NCBI GenBank assembly: GCA_017416065.1
Contig: JAFQDM010000001.1
Location: forward strand, 1-42,747
Direction of reading: 5' to 3'
Origin: Ruminococcus sp.
GTDB taxonomy: Bacteria > Bacillota > Clostridia > Oscillospirales > Acutalibacteraceae
Length of the DNA stretch: 42,747 nucleotides
The notes beneath the pieces were generated by a model. That model was not told the DNA's origin and ran no database searches. It saw nothing but the letters and a program-made list of their open reading frames with translations. The position numbers and the translations under genes are program-made. Each line of letters starts with the position of its first letter. Within the stretch, counting starts at the first letter, position 1. Shown here in pieces: positions 1 through 7,882 of this stretch.

Positions 1-324
1 GGAGGTGATGCAGATGCAGTCACCCACCAGGTTCTCTATCTTTTCGTTAGAGCCTTCGTTTACAAGGGAGATGCAGTAGCGGATGTTCTGCTCAGAGAGC
101 ACCTCGCCGCGGTTTATGAGCATAAGCAGGCTCTCAATGACCCTTGATGCCTTGTCCACGTTCTCAATGTCTCCGCTTATTTTCAGCTCGCTGCCTCTGC
201 CCGTAACGGTGACCGAATATTCTCTTTCAATGAGCTTGATGTTTTCGTCAAAACTGCCGAACAGGGCAACTGCCTGTTCCATTCTGTCAATATTAATAAT
301 CTGTTCCGTAAGCTTTAACTCCAA
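1..324 (-). CDS. PhoH-family protein, N-terminal part (runs off window start)
   Basis: Reading the minus strand from 324 down to 1 gives 108 uninterrupted codons. They contain IDRMEQAVALFGSFDENIKL, then ENVDKASRVIESLLMLINRG and SEQNIRYCISLVNEG. This matches the N-terminal KH-like region of PhoH-family proteins; the ATPase domain lies outside the window. PhoH proteins are cytoplasmic P-loop ATPases linked to RNA metabolism, and in Firmicutes they are often near ybeY. I chose TTG at 322-324 because the family similarity begins just after it and no in-frame ATG precedes the conserved part except the internal Met (residue 15). No strong ribosome site precedes the TTG, so the start is uncertain. 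The gene is divergent from ylxM. Confidence 0.8.
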   Translation of the reverse strand, partial: MELKLTEQIINIDRMEQAVALFGSFDENIKLIEREYSVTVTGRGSELKISGDIENVDKASRVIESLLMLINRGEVLSEQNIRYCISLVNEGSNEKIENLVGDCICITS

Positions 325-502
325 TACTATATGATTTTAATCATAATAAGTATATCATATATGTGCTCTAAAATCAGCAATATTTTTTAAAATTGTGCAA
401 ATTGAGCAGGATTTTGTGAAAGTTGCCGATTTTGCTTATCTGTTTTCATAGGATAAGTAAAGAAAAGTTTGAAAAATCCCCGATTTATGTGGTATTTAAC
501 TA

Positions 503-531
503 TTGACAAAGGGGAGGTTGGGTAGTATAAT
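503..531 (+). promoter_or_regulatory. SigA-type promoter of ylxM-ffh
   Basis: TTGACA (503-508) and TATAAT (526-531) are separated by exactly 17 bp, a perfect vegetative consensus. Transcription should start near 538, leaving a leader of about 63 nt before ylxM. Confidence 0.9.
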
Positions 532-537
532 TGCAAA

Positions 538-578
538 GGTGTAAAGAAAATAACTTTACACCCTGCAGAAATTTCTGC
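538..578 (+). promoter_or_regulatory. Two perfect palindromes at the start of the ylxM-ffh transcript
   Basis: GGTGTAAAG (538-546) and CTTTACACC (554-562) form a perfect 9-bp inverted repeat with a 7-nt loop, starting at the predicted transcription start. A perfect 14-bp palindrome GCAGAAATTTCTGC follows at 565-578. They could be an operator, a 5'-stabilising hairpin or a translational control element. No T-run follows, so a terminator is unlikely. Confidence 0.5.
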
Positions 579-600
579 CGCTTAGGTAAGGGAGGATACT

Positions 601-954
601 ATGGATAAGAATATAGAGATCTCCCTGTTATTTGATTTTTACGGACAGCTTTTGTCTTCAAAACAGCAGGAGGCTGTTGCCCTTTATTATAACGATGACC
701 TTTCTCTTTCCGAAACGGCTTTGGAGATGGGTATCACACGCCAGGGTGTGCGCGACCTTGTGAAGCGCAGTGAGGCAGAGCTGTATGAATATGAAAGAAA
801 GCTTGGACTTTATGAAAGGTTTGAGCGTGTGGGGGAGTGTGCCCGAGGTATTCGGGAGCTTGCAATGAGCATTGCAGAGGCAGACTCGCAGTGCGTGCAG
901 GTTGCACGGGAGATAATCGCCCTTACGGATAAACTTGAACAACAGGAGGCGTAG
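601..954 (+). CDS. ylxM: YlxM family SRP-associated helix-turn-helix protein
   Basis: This 117-aa protein has a sigma-70 region-4-like helix-turn-helix (about residues 20-65, SKQQEAVALYY through ITRQGVRDLVKRSE), the pattern of the YlxM/UPF0122 family. It sits directly upstream of ffh, as in most Firmicutes. Studied YlxM proteins act as SRP accessory proteins that modulate GTPase activity rather than as transcription factors. The ATG at 601 follows GGAGG (591-595). The stop is 2 nt before the ffh start, so the two genes are probably translationally coupled. The length is normal for the family. Confidence 0.9.
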   Translation: MDKNIEISLLFDFYGQLLSSKQQEAVALYYNDDLSLSETALEMGITRQGVRDLVKRSEAELYEYERKLGLYERFERVGECARGIRELAMSIAEADSQCVQVAREIIALTDKLEQQEA

Positions 955-956
955 TT

Positions 957-2333
957 ATGGCATTTGAGAGCTTGTCGGAAAAAATAACCGGCGTATTCAA
1001 ACGTCTTAAAAATAAAGGTAAACTCTCTGAAGGCGACGTAAAAACCGCTATGCGTGAGGTGCGCCTTGCACTTTTGGAGGCCGACGTAAACTACAAGGTT
1101 GCCAAGGACTTTACAAACACGATCACAGAGCGTGCAGTAGGCGAGAAGGTTATGGAAAGCCTCACCCCTGCACAGATGGTTATAAAGATTGTTAACGAGG
1201 AGCTTGTGGCTCTTATGGGCGGAGACAGCGCCCGTCTCGAGTTTTCCTCCAAGCCTCCCACGGTAATTATGATGTGCGGCCTTCAGGGCTCAGGTAAGAC
1301 CACCCACTCGGGTAAGCTTGCAAAAATGCTCAAGGCTCAGAACCACAGGCCACTCCTTGTAGCCTGCGATATCTATCGTCCTGCGGCTATCGAGCAGCTG
1401 AAGGTAGTGGGTAAAAATGCAGAGGTGCCCGTGTTTGAAATGGGCAAGGAAGACCCTGTGAAGATTGCAGAAAAAGCAATCAGACACGCAAAGGATTACG
1501 GTCACGACATCGTGATCCTTGACACAGCAGGCCGACTCCACATTGACGAGGAGCTTATGGGTGAGCTTGAGCGTGTGAAGGCTGCGGTCAATCCTGCAGA
1601 GATCCTCCTTGTTATTGACTCAATGACAGGTCAGGATGCAGTTAACGTTGCAAAAAGCTTTAACGAGCTTCTTGATATTACAGGCGTCATCATCACAAAG
1701 CTTGACGGCGACACACGTGGCGGTGCGGCACTTTCCGTAAAGGCAGTCACAGGCAAGCCCATCAAGTTTGCGGGTATTGGTGAGAAGCTCTCCGACCTGG
1801 AGGTCTTCCATCCCGACCGTATGGCAAGCAGGATCCTCGGCATGGGCGACGTGCTGACTCTTATTGAAGAGGCAGAGGCAAAGCTTGACCAGAAAGAGGC
1901 AGAAAAGCTTGCAGAGAAGATGATGCGCAACAAGATGGACTTCAACGACCTTCTTGCTCAGTTTGACCAGATCCGCAAGATGGGTCCCATCAAGGGCATC
2001 CTTTCAAAGCTTCCGGGCATGAACCAGAAGAAGCTTGACGAGGCGAATATTGAGGAAAGACAGATAGATTGGTCAAGAGCCATCATCCTCTCCATGACCC
2101 CTCAGGAGAGAGAAAAGCCCTCTCTTATCAACCCCTCCCGCAAGCGCAGGATCGCCGCCGGCTCAGGCCGCACGGTTGAGGAGGTCAACCGCCTTATAAA
2201 ACAGCTTGAGCAGATGCAGAAGCTTATGAAGCAGATGACCTCAAAAGGCAAAAAAGGCAAGCGCCGCGGACTTCCCGGCCTTGGCGGAATGCCCTTTGAC
2301 GGAGGCGGCACAGGCTCCGACTTCGGCTTCTGA
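957..2333 (+). CDS. ffh: Signal recognition particle GTPase Ffh (SRP54)
   Basis: 458 aa, normal length. The N-domain helical bundle (about 1-85) is followed by the NG GTPase with the P-loop GLQGSGKTT (about 108-116). DTAGR, TKLDGDTRGG and GEKLSDLEVF carry the remaining G motifs. The C-terminal M domain (from about residue 295) is Met-rich and has the RNA-binding stretch around SRKRRIAAGSGRT. The tail is Gly-rich. It binds signal sequences of nascent chains and 4.5S RNA and hands ribosomes to FtsY at the membrane. A His follows the P-loop TT where Thr or Ser is usual; this position varies in the family. The ribosome site GGAGG lies inside the end of ylxM. Confidence 0.98.
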   Translation: MAFESLSEKITGVFKRLKNKGKLSEGDVKTAMREVRLALLEADVNYKVAKDFTNTITERAVGEKVMESLTPAQMVIKIVNEELVALMGGDSARLEFSSKPPTVIMMCGLQGSGKTTHSGKLAKMLKAQNHRPLLVACDIYRPAAIEQLKVVGKNAEVPVFEMGKEDPVKIAEKAIRHAKDYGHDIVILDTAGRLHIDEELMGELERVKAAVNPAEILLVIDSMTGQDAVNVAKSFNELLDITGVIITKLDGDTRGGAALSVKAVTGKPIKFAGIGEKLSDLEVFHPDRMASRILGMGDVLTLIEEAEAKLDQKEAEKLAEKMMRNKMDFNDLLAQFDQIRKMGPIKGILSKLPGMNQKKLDEANIEERQIDWSRAIILSMTPQEREKPSLINPSRKRRIAAGSGRTVEEVNRLIKQLEQMQKLMKQMTSKGKKGKRRGLPGLGGMPFDGGGTGSDFGF

Positions 2334-2417
2334 TAAAGTAGTAAAACACAGGTTATATTGCCAACTTACAGGCTTATAATATAAAAATCATTTATTTTAT
2401 TTTTGGAGGTACAAACC

Positions 2418-2660
2418 ATGGCAGTTAAAATCAGACTTCGCAGAATGGGCGCAAAGAAGAAGCCCTTCTACCGTGTTGTTGTTGCAGATTCCCGCTATCC
2501 CAGAGATGGCCGTTTCATTGAGGAGATCGGCACATACAATCCCCTTATCCAGCCTGCAGAGGTAAAGATCGACGCAGAGGCAGCTAAGAAGTGGATCGCA
2601 AACGGTGCACAGCCCACAGATAAGGTTAAGGCTCTTCTTAAGGCTAACAACATCATCTGA
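2418..2660 (+). CDS. rpsP: 30S ribosomal protein bS16
   Basis: 80 aa starting [19 protein letters not shown], the conserved bS16 N-terminus, with the family's [13 protein letters not shown] block. ATG 2418 is chosen because GGAGGT (2405-2410) lies 7 nt upstream; an upstream in-frame alternative at 2403 overlaps this Shine-Dalgarno. The protein is a small-subunit assembly protein that binds 16S rRNA. It follows ffh after 84 nt, and a TATAAT-like block (2375-2380) without a good -35 leaves a weak internal promoter possible. khpA starts 17 nt downstream, forming the usual rpsP-khpA pair. Confidence 0.98.
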   Translation: MAVKIRLRRMGAKKKPFYRVVVADSRYPRDGRFIEEIGTYNPLIQPAEVKIDAEAAKKWIANGAQPTDKVKALLKANNII

Positions 2661-2677
2661 TTACAGGAGATTCTCTG

Positions 2678-2911
2678 ATGAAAGACTTACTCACAATTAT
2701 TGCAAAGGGTCTTGTAGAGGCTCCCGATAAGGTTGAGGTAACAGCAGACGAGCCCCTTGAGGACGGTACGGTTGTTTACCACATCCACGTTGCAGAGGAG
2801 GATATGGGCAGAATCATCGGCAAGCAGGGCAGAATTGCCAAGGCTATCCGTACTGTTGCCCGTTCCGCAGCTATCCGCAAGGATGTAAAAATTCAGGTTG
2901 ATATTGATTGA
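2678..2911 (+). CDS. khpA: KhpA (YlqC) KH-domain RNA-binding protein
   Basis: 77 aa forming one KH domain with the nucleic-acid-binding GxxG loop inside MGRIIGKQGRIAKAIRTVAR. Length and position between rpsP and rimM match KhpA/YlqC of Firmicutes. In pneumococci and relatives KhpA pairs with KhpB (Jag/EloR) to bind RNA and regulate cell elongation and division. A strong intrinsic terminator follows, so the usual continuous rpsP-khpA-rimM-trmD operon is interrupted here. Confidence 0.95.
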   Translation: MKDLLTIIAKGLVEAPDKVEVTADEPLEDGTVVYHIHVAEEDMGRIIGKQGRIAKAIRTVARSAAIRKDVKIQVDID

Positions 2912-2935
2912 TCCTGAATCCTCAGAACAAAATCC

Positions 2936-2996
2936 GGAAGGCATATAGCATACTGAAGTTACATACTTCGGTCTGCTATGTGCCTTCTTCTTTTTG
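2936..2996 (+). terminator. Intrinsic terminator after khpA
   Basis: A long imperfect hairpin pairs AAGGCATATAGCA...CTGAAG (2938-2958) with CTTCGG...TGCTATGTGCCTT (2966-2986). The loop is 7 nt and a CTTCTTTTT run follows to 2995. Confidence 0.85.
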
Positions 2997-3002
2997 CCTG
3001 AT

Positions 3003-3031
3003 TTGACATTGCAGGGGATTTTAAGTATACT
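3003..3031 (+). promoter_or_regulatory. Promoter of the LRR membrane protein
   Basis: TTGACA (3003-3008), 17-bp spacer, TATACT (3026-3031). A TATAAT at 3034-3039 would have a 25-bp spacer and is less likely. The gene therefore has its own transcription start after the khpA terminator. Confidence 0.75.
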
Positions 3032-3054
3032 GATATAATGAGAGGTGTGTTTTT

Positions 3055-4185
3055 ATGACGACTTTTAAGACCGACATACTTAGAAAGATGCTTTCCTTTT
3101 CCCTGCTTGTGAGCCTTGCGCTCACCATGCTCGCTGTTGGCGGCTTCTCTGCCGCGGCAGATGATGCACAGGAGGAGAAGACCTTTGGTGCCTTTAAATA
3201 TACTGTGAGCACAGACGGTGTTTGCATTACTGAGTACACGGGGGAGGGTCTTGCAGACGTATCCATCCCCAATACTATTGACGATACTCCCGTTGTAGCA
3301 CTGGGTCAGGAGGCCTTCTGGTATTGCAAGGAACTTGTGGCGGTGAAGCTGCCCGAGTATCTGGAATTTATCGGAGCCCGTGCCTTTCAGGGATGCGAGA
3401 ATCTGGAGTATGCTCAGCTTCCCGATTCTGTTGAGGAAATAGGAGATGCCGCCTTTGACGGATGCACAAAGCTTGCAGAGGTTACTCTGCCCTCAGGGCT
3501 TCTCTATGTTGGCGGCTTTGCCTTTGACGGAACTCAGTACATCAAGAAGTTTGAGGGGAACGATTCAATCATCCTCTCAGGCAGACATTTTTACAAATAT
3601 TCAGGAAGCTCAGACGTGGTGAATATTCCCGAAGGTGTGCAGAGCATCAGCTCCTCTGCCTTTGCAGGCAATACAAAGCTCAGCTATGTGAGCATCCCCG
3701 AATCTGTGCTGTTCATCGGCAATTACGCTTTCTTTAATTGCCCCAATCTTAAAAGTGCAAATATTCCCGACAAGGTGTATTATATGGGAGCTTATTCCTT
3801 TGGATATACCTCTGTGAACGCAGACGGCACGGGAGATACCGTAGATGACTTTGTGCTTTACGCAACCAAGGGTACTCTGGGCGATGAATACGCAAATGCC
3901 TACGAGCTTGAGTGCAAGGACAGAAAATATAACCCCACTCCCGACGAAATGCCCGACGAAGAAAAGTGTGTGGCAAACCAGGTGGATGAAACCAAAGCAG
4001 AGGGAGATTCCCGTTGGCTTGGCAATACAAACTCCGTTGTTGCCCTTGTGATAATAATAGTTTCCTGCACGGGCATCATCGGCGGACTTTACGTTTACTT
4101 TGCTGTTTCAGAGAAAAAGCGTAAGGCAGCGCTCAAAGAGGATAAGAAGAACCTGCACAAGGGTAAAAAGTCAAAGAAAAAGTAA
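3055..4185 (+). CDS. BspA-like leucine-rich-repeat protein, membrane anchored
   Basis: 376 aa. A signal peptide or N-terminal membrane segment lies at about 12-36 (SFSLLVSLALTMLAVGGF). About eight LRR_5-type repeats (IPNTIDDTPVVALGQEAF, LPDSVEEIGDAAF, IPESVLFIGNYAF) cover about 45-270. A hydrophilic spacer follows, then one transmembrane helix (about 326-350, SVVALVIIIVSCTGIIGGLY) and a Lys-rich tail ending KGKKSKKK. The predicted topology is a type I surface protein with LRRs outside and a short basic cytoplasmic tail. Ligand unknown. It has its own promoter but no terminator before rimM, so rimM-trmD may depend on its transcript. AGAGGTG (3041-3047) precedes the ATG. Confidence 0.85.
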   Translation: MTTFKTDILRKMLSFSLLVSLALTMLAVGGFSAAADDAQEEKTFGAFKYTVSTDGVCITEYTGEGLADVSIPNTIDDTPVVALGQEAFWYCKELVAVKLPEYLEFIGARAFQGCENLEYAQLPDSVEEIGDAAFDGCTKLAEVTLPSGLLYVGGFAFDGTQYIKKFEGNDSIILSGRHFYKYSGSSDVVNIPEGVQSISSSAFAGNTKLSYVSIPESVLFIGNYAFFNCPNLKSANIPDKVYYMGAYSFGYTSVNADGTGDTVDDFVLYATKGTLGDEYANAYELECKDRKYNPTPDEMPDEEKCVANQVDETKAEGDSRWLGNTNSVVALVIIIVSCTGIIGGLYVYFAVSEKKRKAALKEDKKNLHKGKKSKKK

Positions 4186-4224
4186 GACTTGACATATAAT
4201 ACGGCGGTTAAGGATTGATAGTAT

Positions 4225-4737
4225 ATGCTGAAAGAATATCTTGAAATAGGAAGAATAGTGGGTACCCACGGTATTGCGGGCGAGGTGAGGATGGAGTGCT
4301 GGTGCGATTCCCCTTCCTTTGTGTCGCAGTTTAAGAATCTTTATTTTTCAGAGGGTAAAGAGAAGCTTGAGGTGAAGGCGCGCCCTCACAAGAATATTGC
4401 CCTTGTGAAGATCAAGGGTGTGGACAGCATAGAAGCCGCAGAGGTGCTCCGCGGCAAGGTGCTGTATATGAAGCGTAAGGACGCAAAGCTTCCGAAGGGT
4501 GTGCACTTTGTGCAGGACCTGGTGGGACTTGAGGTACGGGATGCAGATTCAGACAAGCTCTACGGCACCCTGACGGACGTGCTCAAAACAGGTGCCAACG
4601 ATGTGTACGAGCTCAAGGACGAAAGCGGCAAAGCTTATTACATCCCCGTTATTGATGACGTGGTGAAAAAGATAGCACCCGAAAAGGGCTTTGTGCTCAT
4701 AACTCCCATGAAAGGTATATTTGACGATGAGGATTGA
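4225..4737 (+). CDS. rimM: 16S rRNA processing protein RimM
   Basis: 170 aa. The N-terminal beta-barrel begins EYLEIGRIVGTHGIAGEVRM. The C-terminal PRC-barrel-like half contains FVQDLVGLEV and AYYIPVIDDVVKKI. RimM binds ribosomal protein uS19 and assists late 30S maturation. Upstream AAGGA (4210-4214) serves as ribosome site. A TTGACA at 4189 lacks a well-spaced -10, so expression probably depends on the LRR promoter or a weak local one. The 3' end overlaps the start of trmD by 11 nt. Confidence 0.96.
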   Translation: MLKEYLEIGRIVGTHGIAGEVRMECWCDSPSFVSQFKNLYFSEGKEKLEVKARPHKNIALVKIKGVDSIEAAEVLRGKVLYMKRKDAKLPKGVHFVQDLVGLEVRDADSDKLYGTLTDVLKTGANDVYELKDESGKAYYIPVIDDVVKKIAPEKGFVLITPMKGIFDDED

Positions 4738-5461
4738 CATAATAACCTTATTCCCCGAAATGTGTGAGGCGGTGCTCTCTGAGAGCATCATCGGCAGAGC
4801 AAGGAAAAGCGGAGCTGTGGAGATAGTCTGCCACCAGCTCAGGGACTTTGCCTTTGACAAGCACAGACGGGTTGACGATGCTCCCTACGGAGGAGGAATG
4901 GGAATGCTTATGATGGCAGAGCCTATTGCCCTTTGCTTTGAGAGTATCTGCGAGGAAATAGGCAAAAAGCCTCATTTTGTTTATATGTCCCCCAAGGGCA
5001 GAACAGTCACCCAGAGCGTGGTGAAGGAGTATGCGGATGAGTATGAGAATGTGTGCATACTCTGCGGTCACTACGAGGGAGTTGACCAAAGGGTGCTGGA
5101 TATGTATATTGACGAGGAGCTGTCCATTGGTGACTATGTGCTCACAGGGGGAGAGCTTCCTGCGGTGGTGTTTGCAGATGCTTTGTGCAGAATGCTCCCG
5201 GGGGTGCTGTCCTCTGACGAATGCTTTGAGCTGGAGAGCCACTACGGCGGACTTCTGGAGTATCCTCAGTATACCCGTCCCGAGGTGTGGCGTGAGCAGG
5301 CGGTGCCCGAGGTGCTTATGAGTGGACATCACGCAAACATCGAGAAATGGCGCCGTGAGCAGGCTATCCTTGAAACTGCAAAAAGGCGGCCCGATATGCT
5401 TTTGTCCGCACAGCTTACGGATAAGGAAAAGGCGCTTGTTTCCTCTGCTTTTGAGGAGTGA
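4727..5461 (+). CDS. trmD: tRNA (guanine-N1)-methyltransferase TrmD
   Basis: 244 aa starting MRIDIITLFPEM. The start is set at ATG 4727 because this is the conserved family N-terminus; an upstream in-frame TTG at 4721 is less likely. The SPOUT trefoil-knot motifs are present: MSPKGRTVTQ, LCGHYEGVDQRV and ELSIGDYVLTGGELP. TrmD uses SAM to methylate G37 in tRNAs reading CUN, CCN and CGN, which prevents +1 frameshifting. The gene overlaps rimM, so translation is coupled. rplS, the usual next gene, is absent. Confidence 0.97.
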   Translation: MRIDIITLFPEMCEAVLSESIIGRARKSGAVEIVCHQLRDFAFDKHRRVDDAPYGGGMGMLMMAEPIALCFESICEEIGKKPHFVYMSPKGRTVTQSVVKEYADEYENVCILCGHYEGVDQRVLDMYIDEELSIGDYVLTGGELPAVVFADALCRMLPGVLSSDECFELESHYGGLLEYPQYTRPEVWREQAVPEVLMSGHHANIEKWRREQAILETAKRRPDMLLSAQLTDKEKALVSSAFEE

Positions 5462-5565
5462 TTTTTTCTATCGAAAAGCGTAGAATCAGTGTTGTTATTT
5501 TGCACAAGAAACTCAGGCTCTTTTTGTTTACAGTAGTGTATCAAAACAAAAATGATTTTATTGTG

Positions 5566-5594
5566 TTGACCTCTTAGGTTTTTGTGGATATAAT
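5566..5594 (+). promoter_or_regulatory. Promoter of ptsH
   Basis: TTGACC (5566-5571), 17-bp spacer, TATAAT (5589-5594). It gives a leader of about 80 nt with no obvious catabolite-responsive hairpin. The rest of the 221-bp trmD-ptsH gap shows no gene. Confidence 0.85.
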
Positions 5595-5682
5595 AACAAA
5601 AAATGAACAATCAAGAAGGCTGTGGATTTTGAATATCTGCGGTTTCAAGAATTTTACGTTTTAATAAAGAGAGGGTATTTCC

Positions 5683-5946
5683 ATGTACGGTAAGGATGTT
5701 TTAGTTCAGAACAAAACAGGTTTGCATGCCCGTCCGGCAACTTTCTTCATTCAGAAGGCAAACGAGTTCAAGTCTACCATCTGGGTTGAGAAGGAAGAGA
5801 GAAGAGTTAACGCTAAGAGCCTCCTCGGTGTACTGTCACTGGGTATCCTCGGCGGCACGACCATCAGAATTTTTGCTGACGGTTCAGACGAGACAGAGGC
5901 TGTTGAAGGCCTGGTTTCTCTTGTTGAGTCCGGTTTTTCTGAGTAA
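5683..5946 (+). CDS. ptsH: Phosphocarrier protein HPr
   Basis: 87 aa. The active-site block GLHARPA puts His at residue 15, and NAKSLLGVLSLGI puts Ser at residue 46, the target of HPr kinase in Gram-positives. Having both sites points to true HPr rather than Crh, which lacks the His. It passes phosphate from enzyme I to sugar-specific EIIA proteins. As HPr-Ser46-P it would act with CcpA in catabolite repression. GAGAGGG precedes the ATG. The gene is a single transcription unit (promoter at 5566, terminator at 5963) and no ptsI is adjacent. Confidence 0.96.
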   Translation: MYGKDVLVQNKTGLHARPATFFIQKANEFKSTIWVEKEERRVNAKSLLGVLSLGILGGTTIRIFADGSDETEAVEGLVSLVESGFSE

Positions 5947-5962
5947 TTGACAGAACCTTTCA

Positions 5963-5997
5963 GGGCGGAGTGCATCTCCGCCCTTTTGTTGTTTTTG
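5963..5997 (+). terminator. Intrinsic terminator after ptsH
   Basis: Perfect 8-bp stem GGGCGGAG/CTCCGCCC (5963-5970, 5976-5983) with loop TGCAT, followed by TTTTGTTGTTTTT. Confidence 0.92.
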
Positions 5998-6013
5998 GAA
6001 TAGAGGTGATACT

Positions 6014-7855
6014 GTGAGCGATAAACTGAGTGAGCTGCGGCAAAAGGCGATGGCGTTGCCGCTTTTGTCCGGCGTGTACATTATGAAGAACAAAAGCCGC
6101 GAGATCATTTACATCGGCAAAGCAAAGAAGCTGAGAAACAGAGTCAGCCAGTACTTCGGCTCGCAGAATAATCACAACGAGAAGGTCCGCAGAATGGTGG
6201 CCTCTGTGCAGGACTTTGAGTACATCATCACAGACAGTGAGTTTGAGGCGCTGATCCTTGAGTGCAGTCTTATCAAACAGCACACACCTAAGTACAACAT
6301 CCTGCTCAAGGACGACAAGGGCTACAGCTATATAAAGGTAAGCGGTGACAAATGGCAGAGGATATTCTGCGCTTTGCAGAAGGACGATGAGAATGCACGG
6401 TATATCGGTCCTTACAATTCGGGATTCCTTGTGAAGCAGGCGGTGGAGGAGGCAAACTCCGTGTTTATGCTTCCCACCTGCAACCGCAGATTTCCCGAGG
6501 ACTTCGGCAAGGGCAGACCATGCCTGAATTTTCATATCAAAAAGTGCTGTGCACCCTGCACGGGTAAGGTGAAGCTGAGCGATTATAATGCAAAGGTGCA
6601 GATGGCGCTGAGCTTTCTTTCAGGAGGCAGCACACAGACTCTGAAGGAGCTGACTTCTCAGATGAACGAAGCTGCAGAGAATCTTGAGTTTGAGCGTGCG
6701 GCAGCGCTTCGCGACAGCATAAATGCCATCAAGCGGCTTTCAGATAAGCAGAAGGTCATCCGCAGTGACGTGAAGGACCAGGACGTTATCGCATATTTCT
6801 CAGATGGAAACAAAGGCTGTTTTGAGGTGTTCCGCTTTGAGGGGGGCAGACTCTGCGACAGAAGAGAGATCCCCGTGGATGCTTTTTCTGAGCCTGAAGC
6901 CGCTATGGAGGAGTTCATCACAAGCTTTTACTCCTCAGGCAACAGCATTCCAAAGCAAATAACCCTGGAATCCCCTGCAGAGAGCAGGGAGCTCTTGGAG
7001 CGCTATCTCTCAGAGAAAAAGGGCAGCCGTGTGTATATAACCGTGCCCCAAAAGGGCGAGCAGAAAAAGCTTGCGCAGATGTGCAGACAGAATGCGGCAG
7101 AGTACGTGGCTCAGCAGTCGGGGCGCACCGGCAGGGAGCTTTCTGTTTTGCAGGAGCTTTCAGAGCTTTTGGGGCTTGATAAAATACCCGAGTACATTGA
7201 ATCCTACGATATCTCAAACCATGCAGGAGCAGAGAACGTGGCGGGTATGGTCGTGTATAAAAACGGCAAACCCCTTAAAAAAGCATACAAGCGTTTTAAG
7301 ATAAAAACCTTTGTGGGGCAGGACGACTATGCCTCTATGAACGAGGTGCTCAGGCGCCGAATTGAGGAATACTTTCTGCACAAGGACGAGGGGGAGGGCT
7401 TTGGCAGACTGCCTGATCTGATCCTTCTTGACGGCGGACAGGGCCAGGTAAACGCAGTCAGACCCCTTTGGCAGGAGTTCGGGCTCAATGTGCCCCTTTT
7501 TGGTATGGTCAAGGATGACCGCCACCGCACAAGAGCAATAGCAAGCGGCGACGGAGAAATCGCCATAAGCCCGCACAAAAGGGTGTTTAATTTTGTAAGC
7601 TCCATTCAGGACGAGGTCCATCGCTTTGCTATTGGGTATCACAAGGAGAGAAGCTCAAAGGCTATGCTCAAAAGCTCCCTGACGGATATTCCGGGAATTG
7701 GTAAGGAGAGGGCAAAGGTGCTGCTCACTCACTTCAGAACCCTTAAGAACATCAGAAACGCAGAGCTCAAGGAGCTTATGATGGCACCTAAGATGACAAA
7801 GTCTGCCGCTTTGGCAGTTTACAGATATTTTCATCCTGCAGACCAGCAGGAATAA
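6014..7855 (+). CDS. uvrC: Excinuclease ABC subunit UvrC
   Basis: 613 aa, full length. The N-terminal GIY-YIG nuclease (GVYIMKN...IIYIGKAKKLRNRV, about 20-50) cuts 3' of the lesion. Next come a Cys-rich segment (CLNFHIKKCCAPCTGKV) and a UVR motif (LEFERAAALRDSI). The RNase H-like nuclease follows (YDISNHAGAENVAGMVVY, LILLDGGQGQVNAV), with C-terminal helix-hairpin-helix (IPGIGKERAKVLLTHF). The start is GTG at 6014 with AGAGGTGAT at 6002-6010. UvrC acts with UvrAB in nucleotide excision repair. The gap to rsmD is 27 nt, suggesting co-transcription with rsmD-coaD. Confidence 0.98.
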   Translation: MSDKLSELRQKAMALPLLSGVYIMKNKSREIIYIGKAKKLRNRVSQYFGSQNNHNEKVRRMVASVQDFEYIITDSEFEALILECSLIKQHTPKYNILLKDDKGYSYIKVSGDKWQRIFCALQKDDENARYIGPYNSGFLVKQAVEEANSVFMLPTCNRRFPEDFGKGRPCLNFHIKKCCAPCTGKVKLSDYNAKVQMALSFLSGGSTQTLKELTSQMNEAAENLEFERAAALRDSINAIKRLSDKQKVIRSDVKDQDVIAYFSDGNKGCFEVFRFEGGRLCDRREIPVDAFSEPEAAMEEFITSFYSSGNSIPKQITLESPAESRELLERYLSEKKGSRVYITVPQKGEQKKLAQMCRQNAAEYVAQQSGRTGRELSVLQELSELLGLDKIPEYIESYDISNHAGAENVAGMVVYKNGKPLKKAYKRFKIKTFVGQDDYASMNEVLRRRIEEYFLHKDEGEGFGRLPDLILLDGGQGQVNAVRPLWQEFGLNVPLFGMVKDDRHRTRAIASGDGEIAISPHKRVFNFVSSIQDEVHRFAIGYHKERSSKAMLKSSLTDIPGIGKERAKVLLTHFRTLKNIRNAELKELMMAPKMTKSAALAVYRYFHPADQQE

Positions 7856-7882
7856 GCTACCCAAAGTTGAAAGGAATTTTTT

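Noticed and set aside
4189-4224. Promoter for rimM from TTGACA at 4189
   Set aside because: No -10 lies 16-18 bp downstream; the nearest TATAAT abuts the TTGACA.
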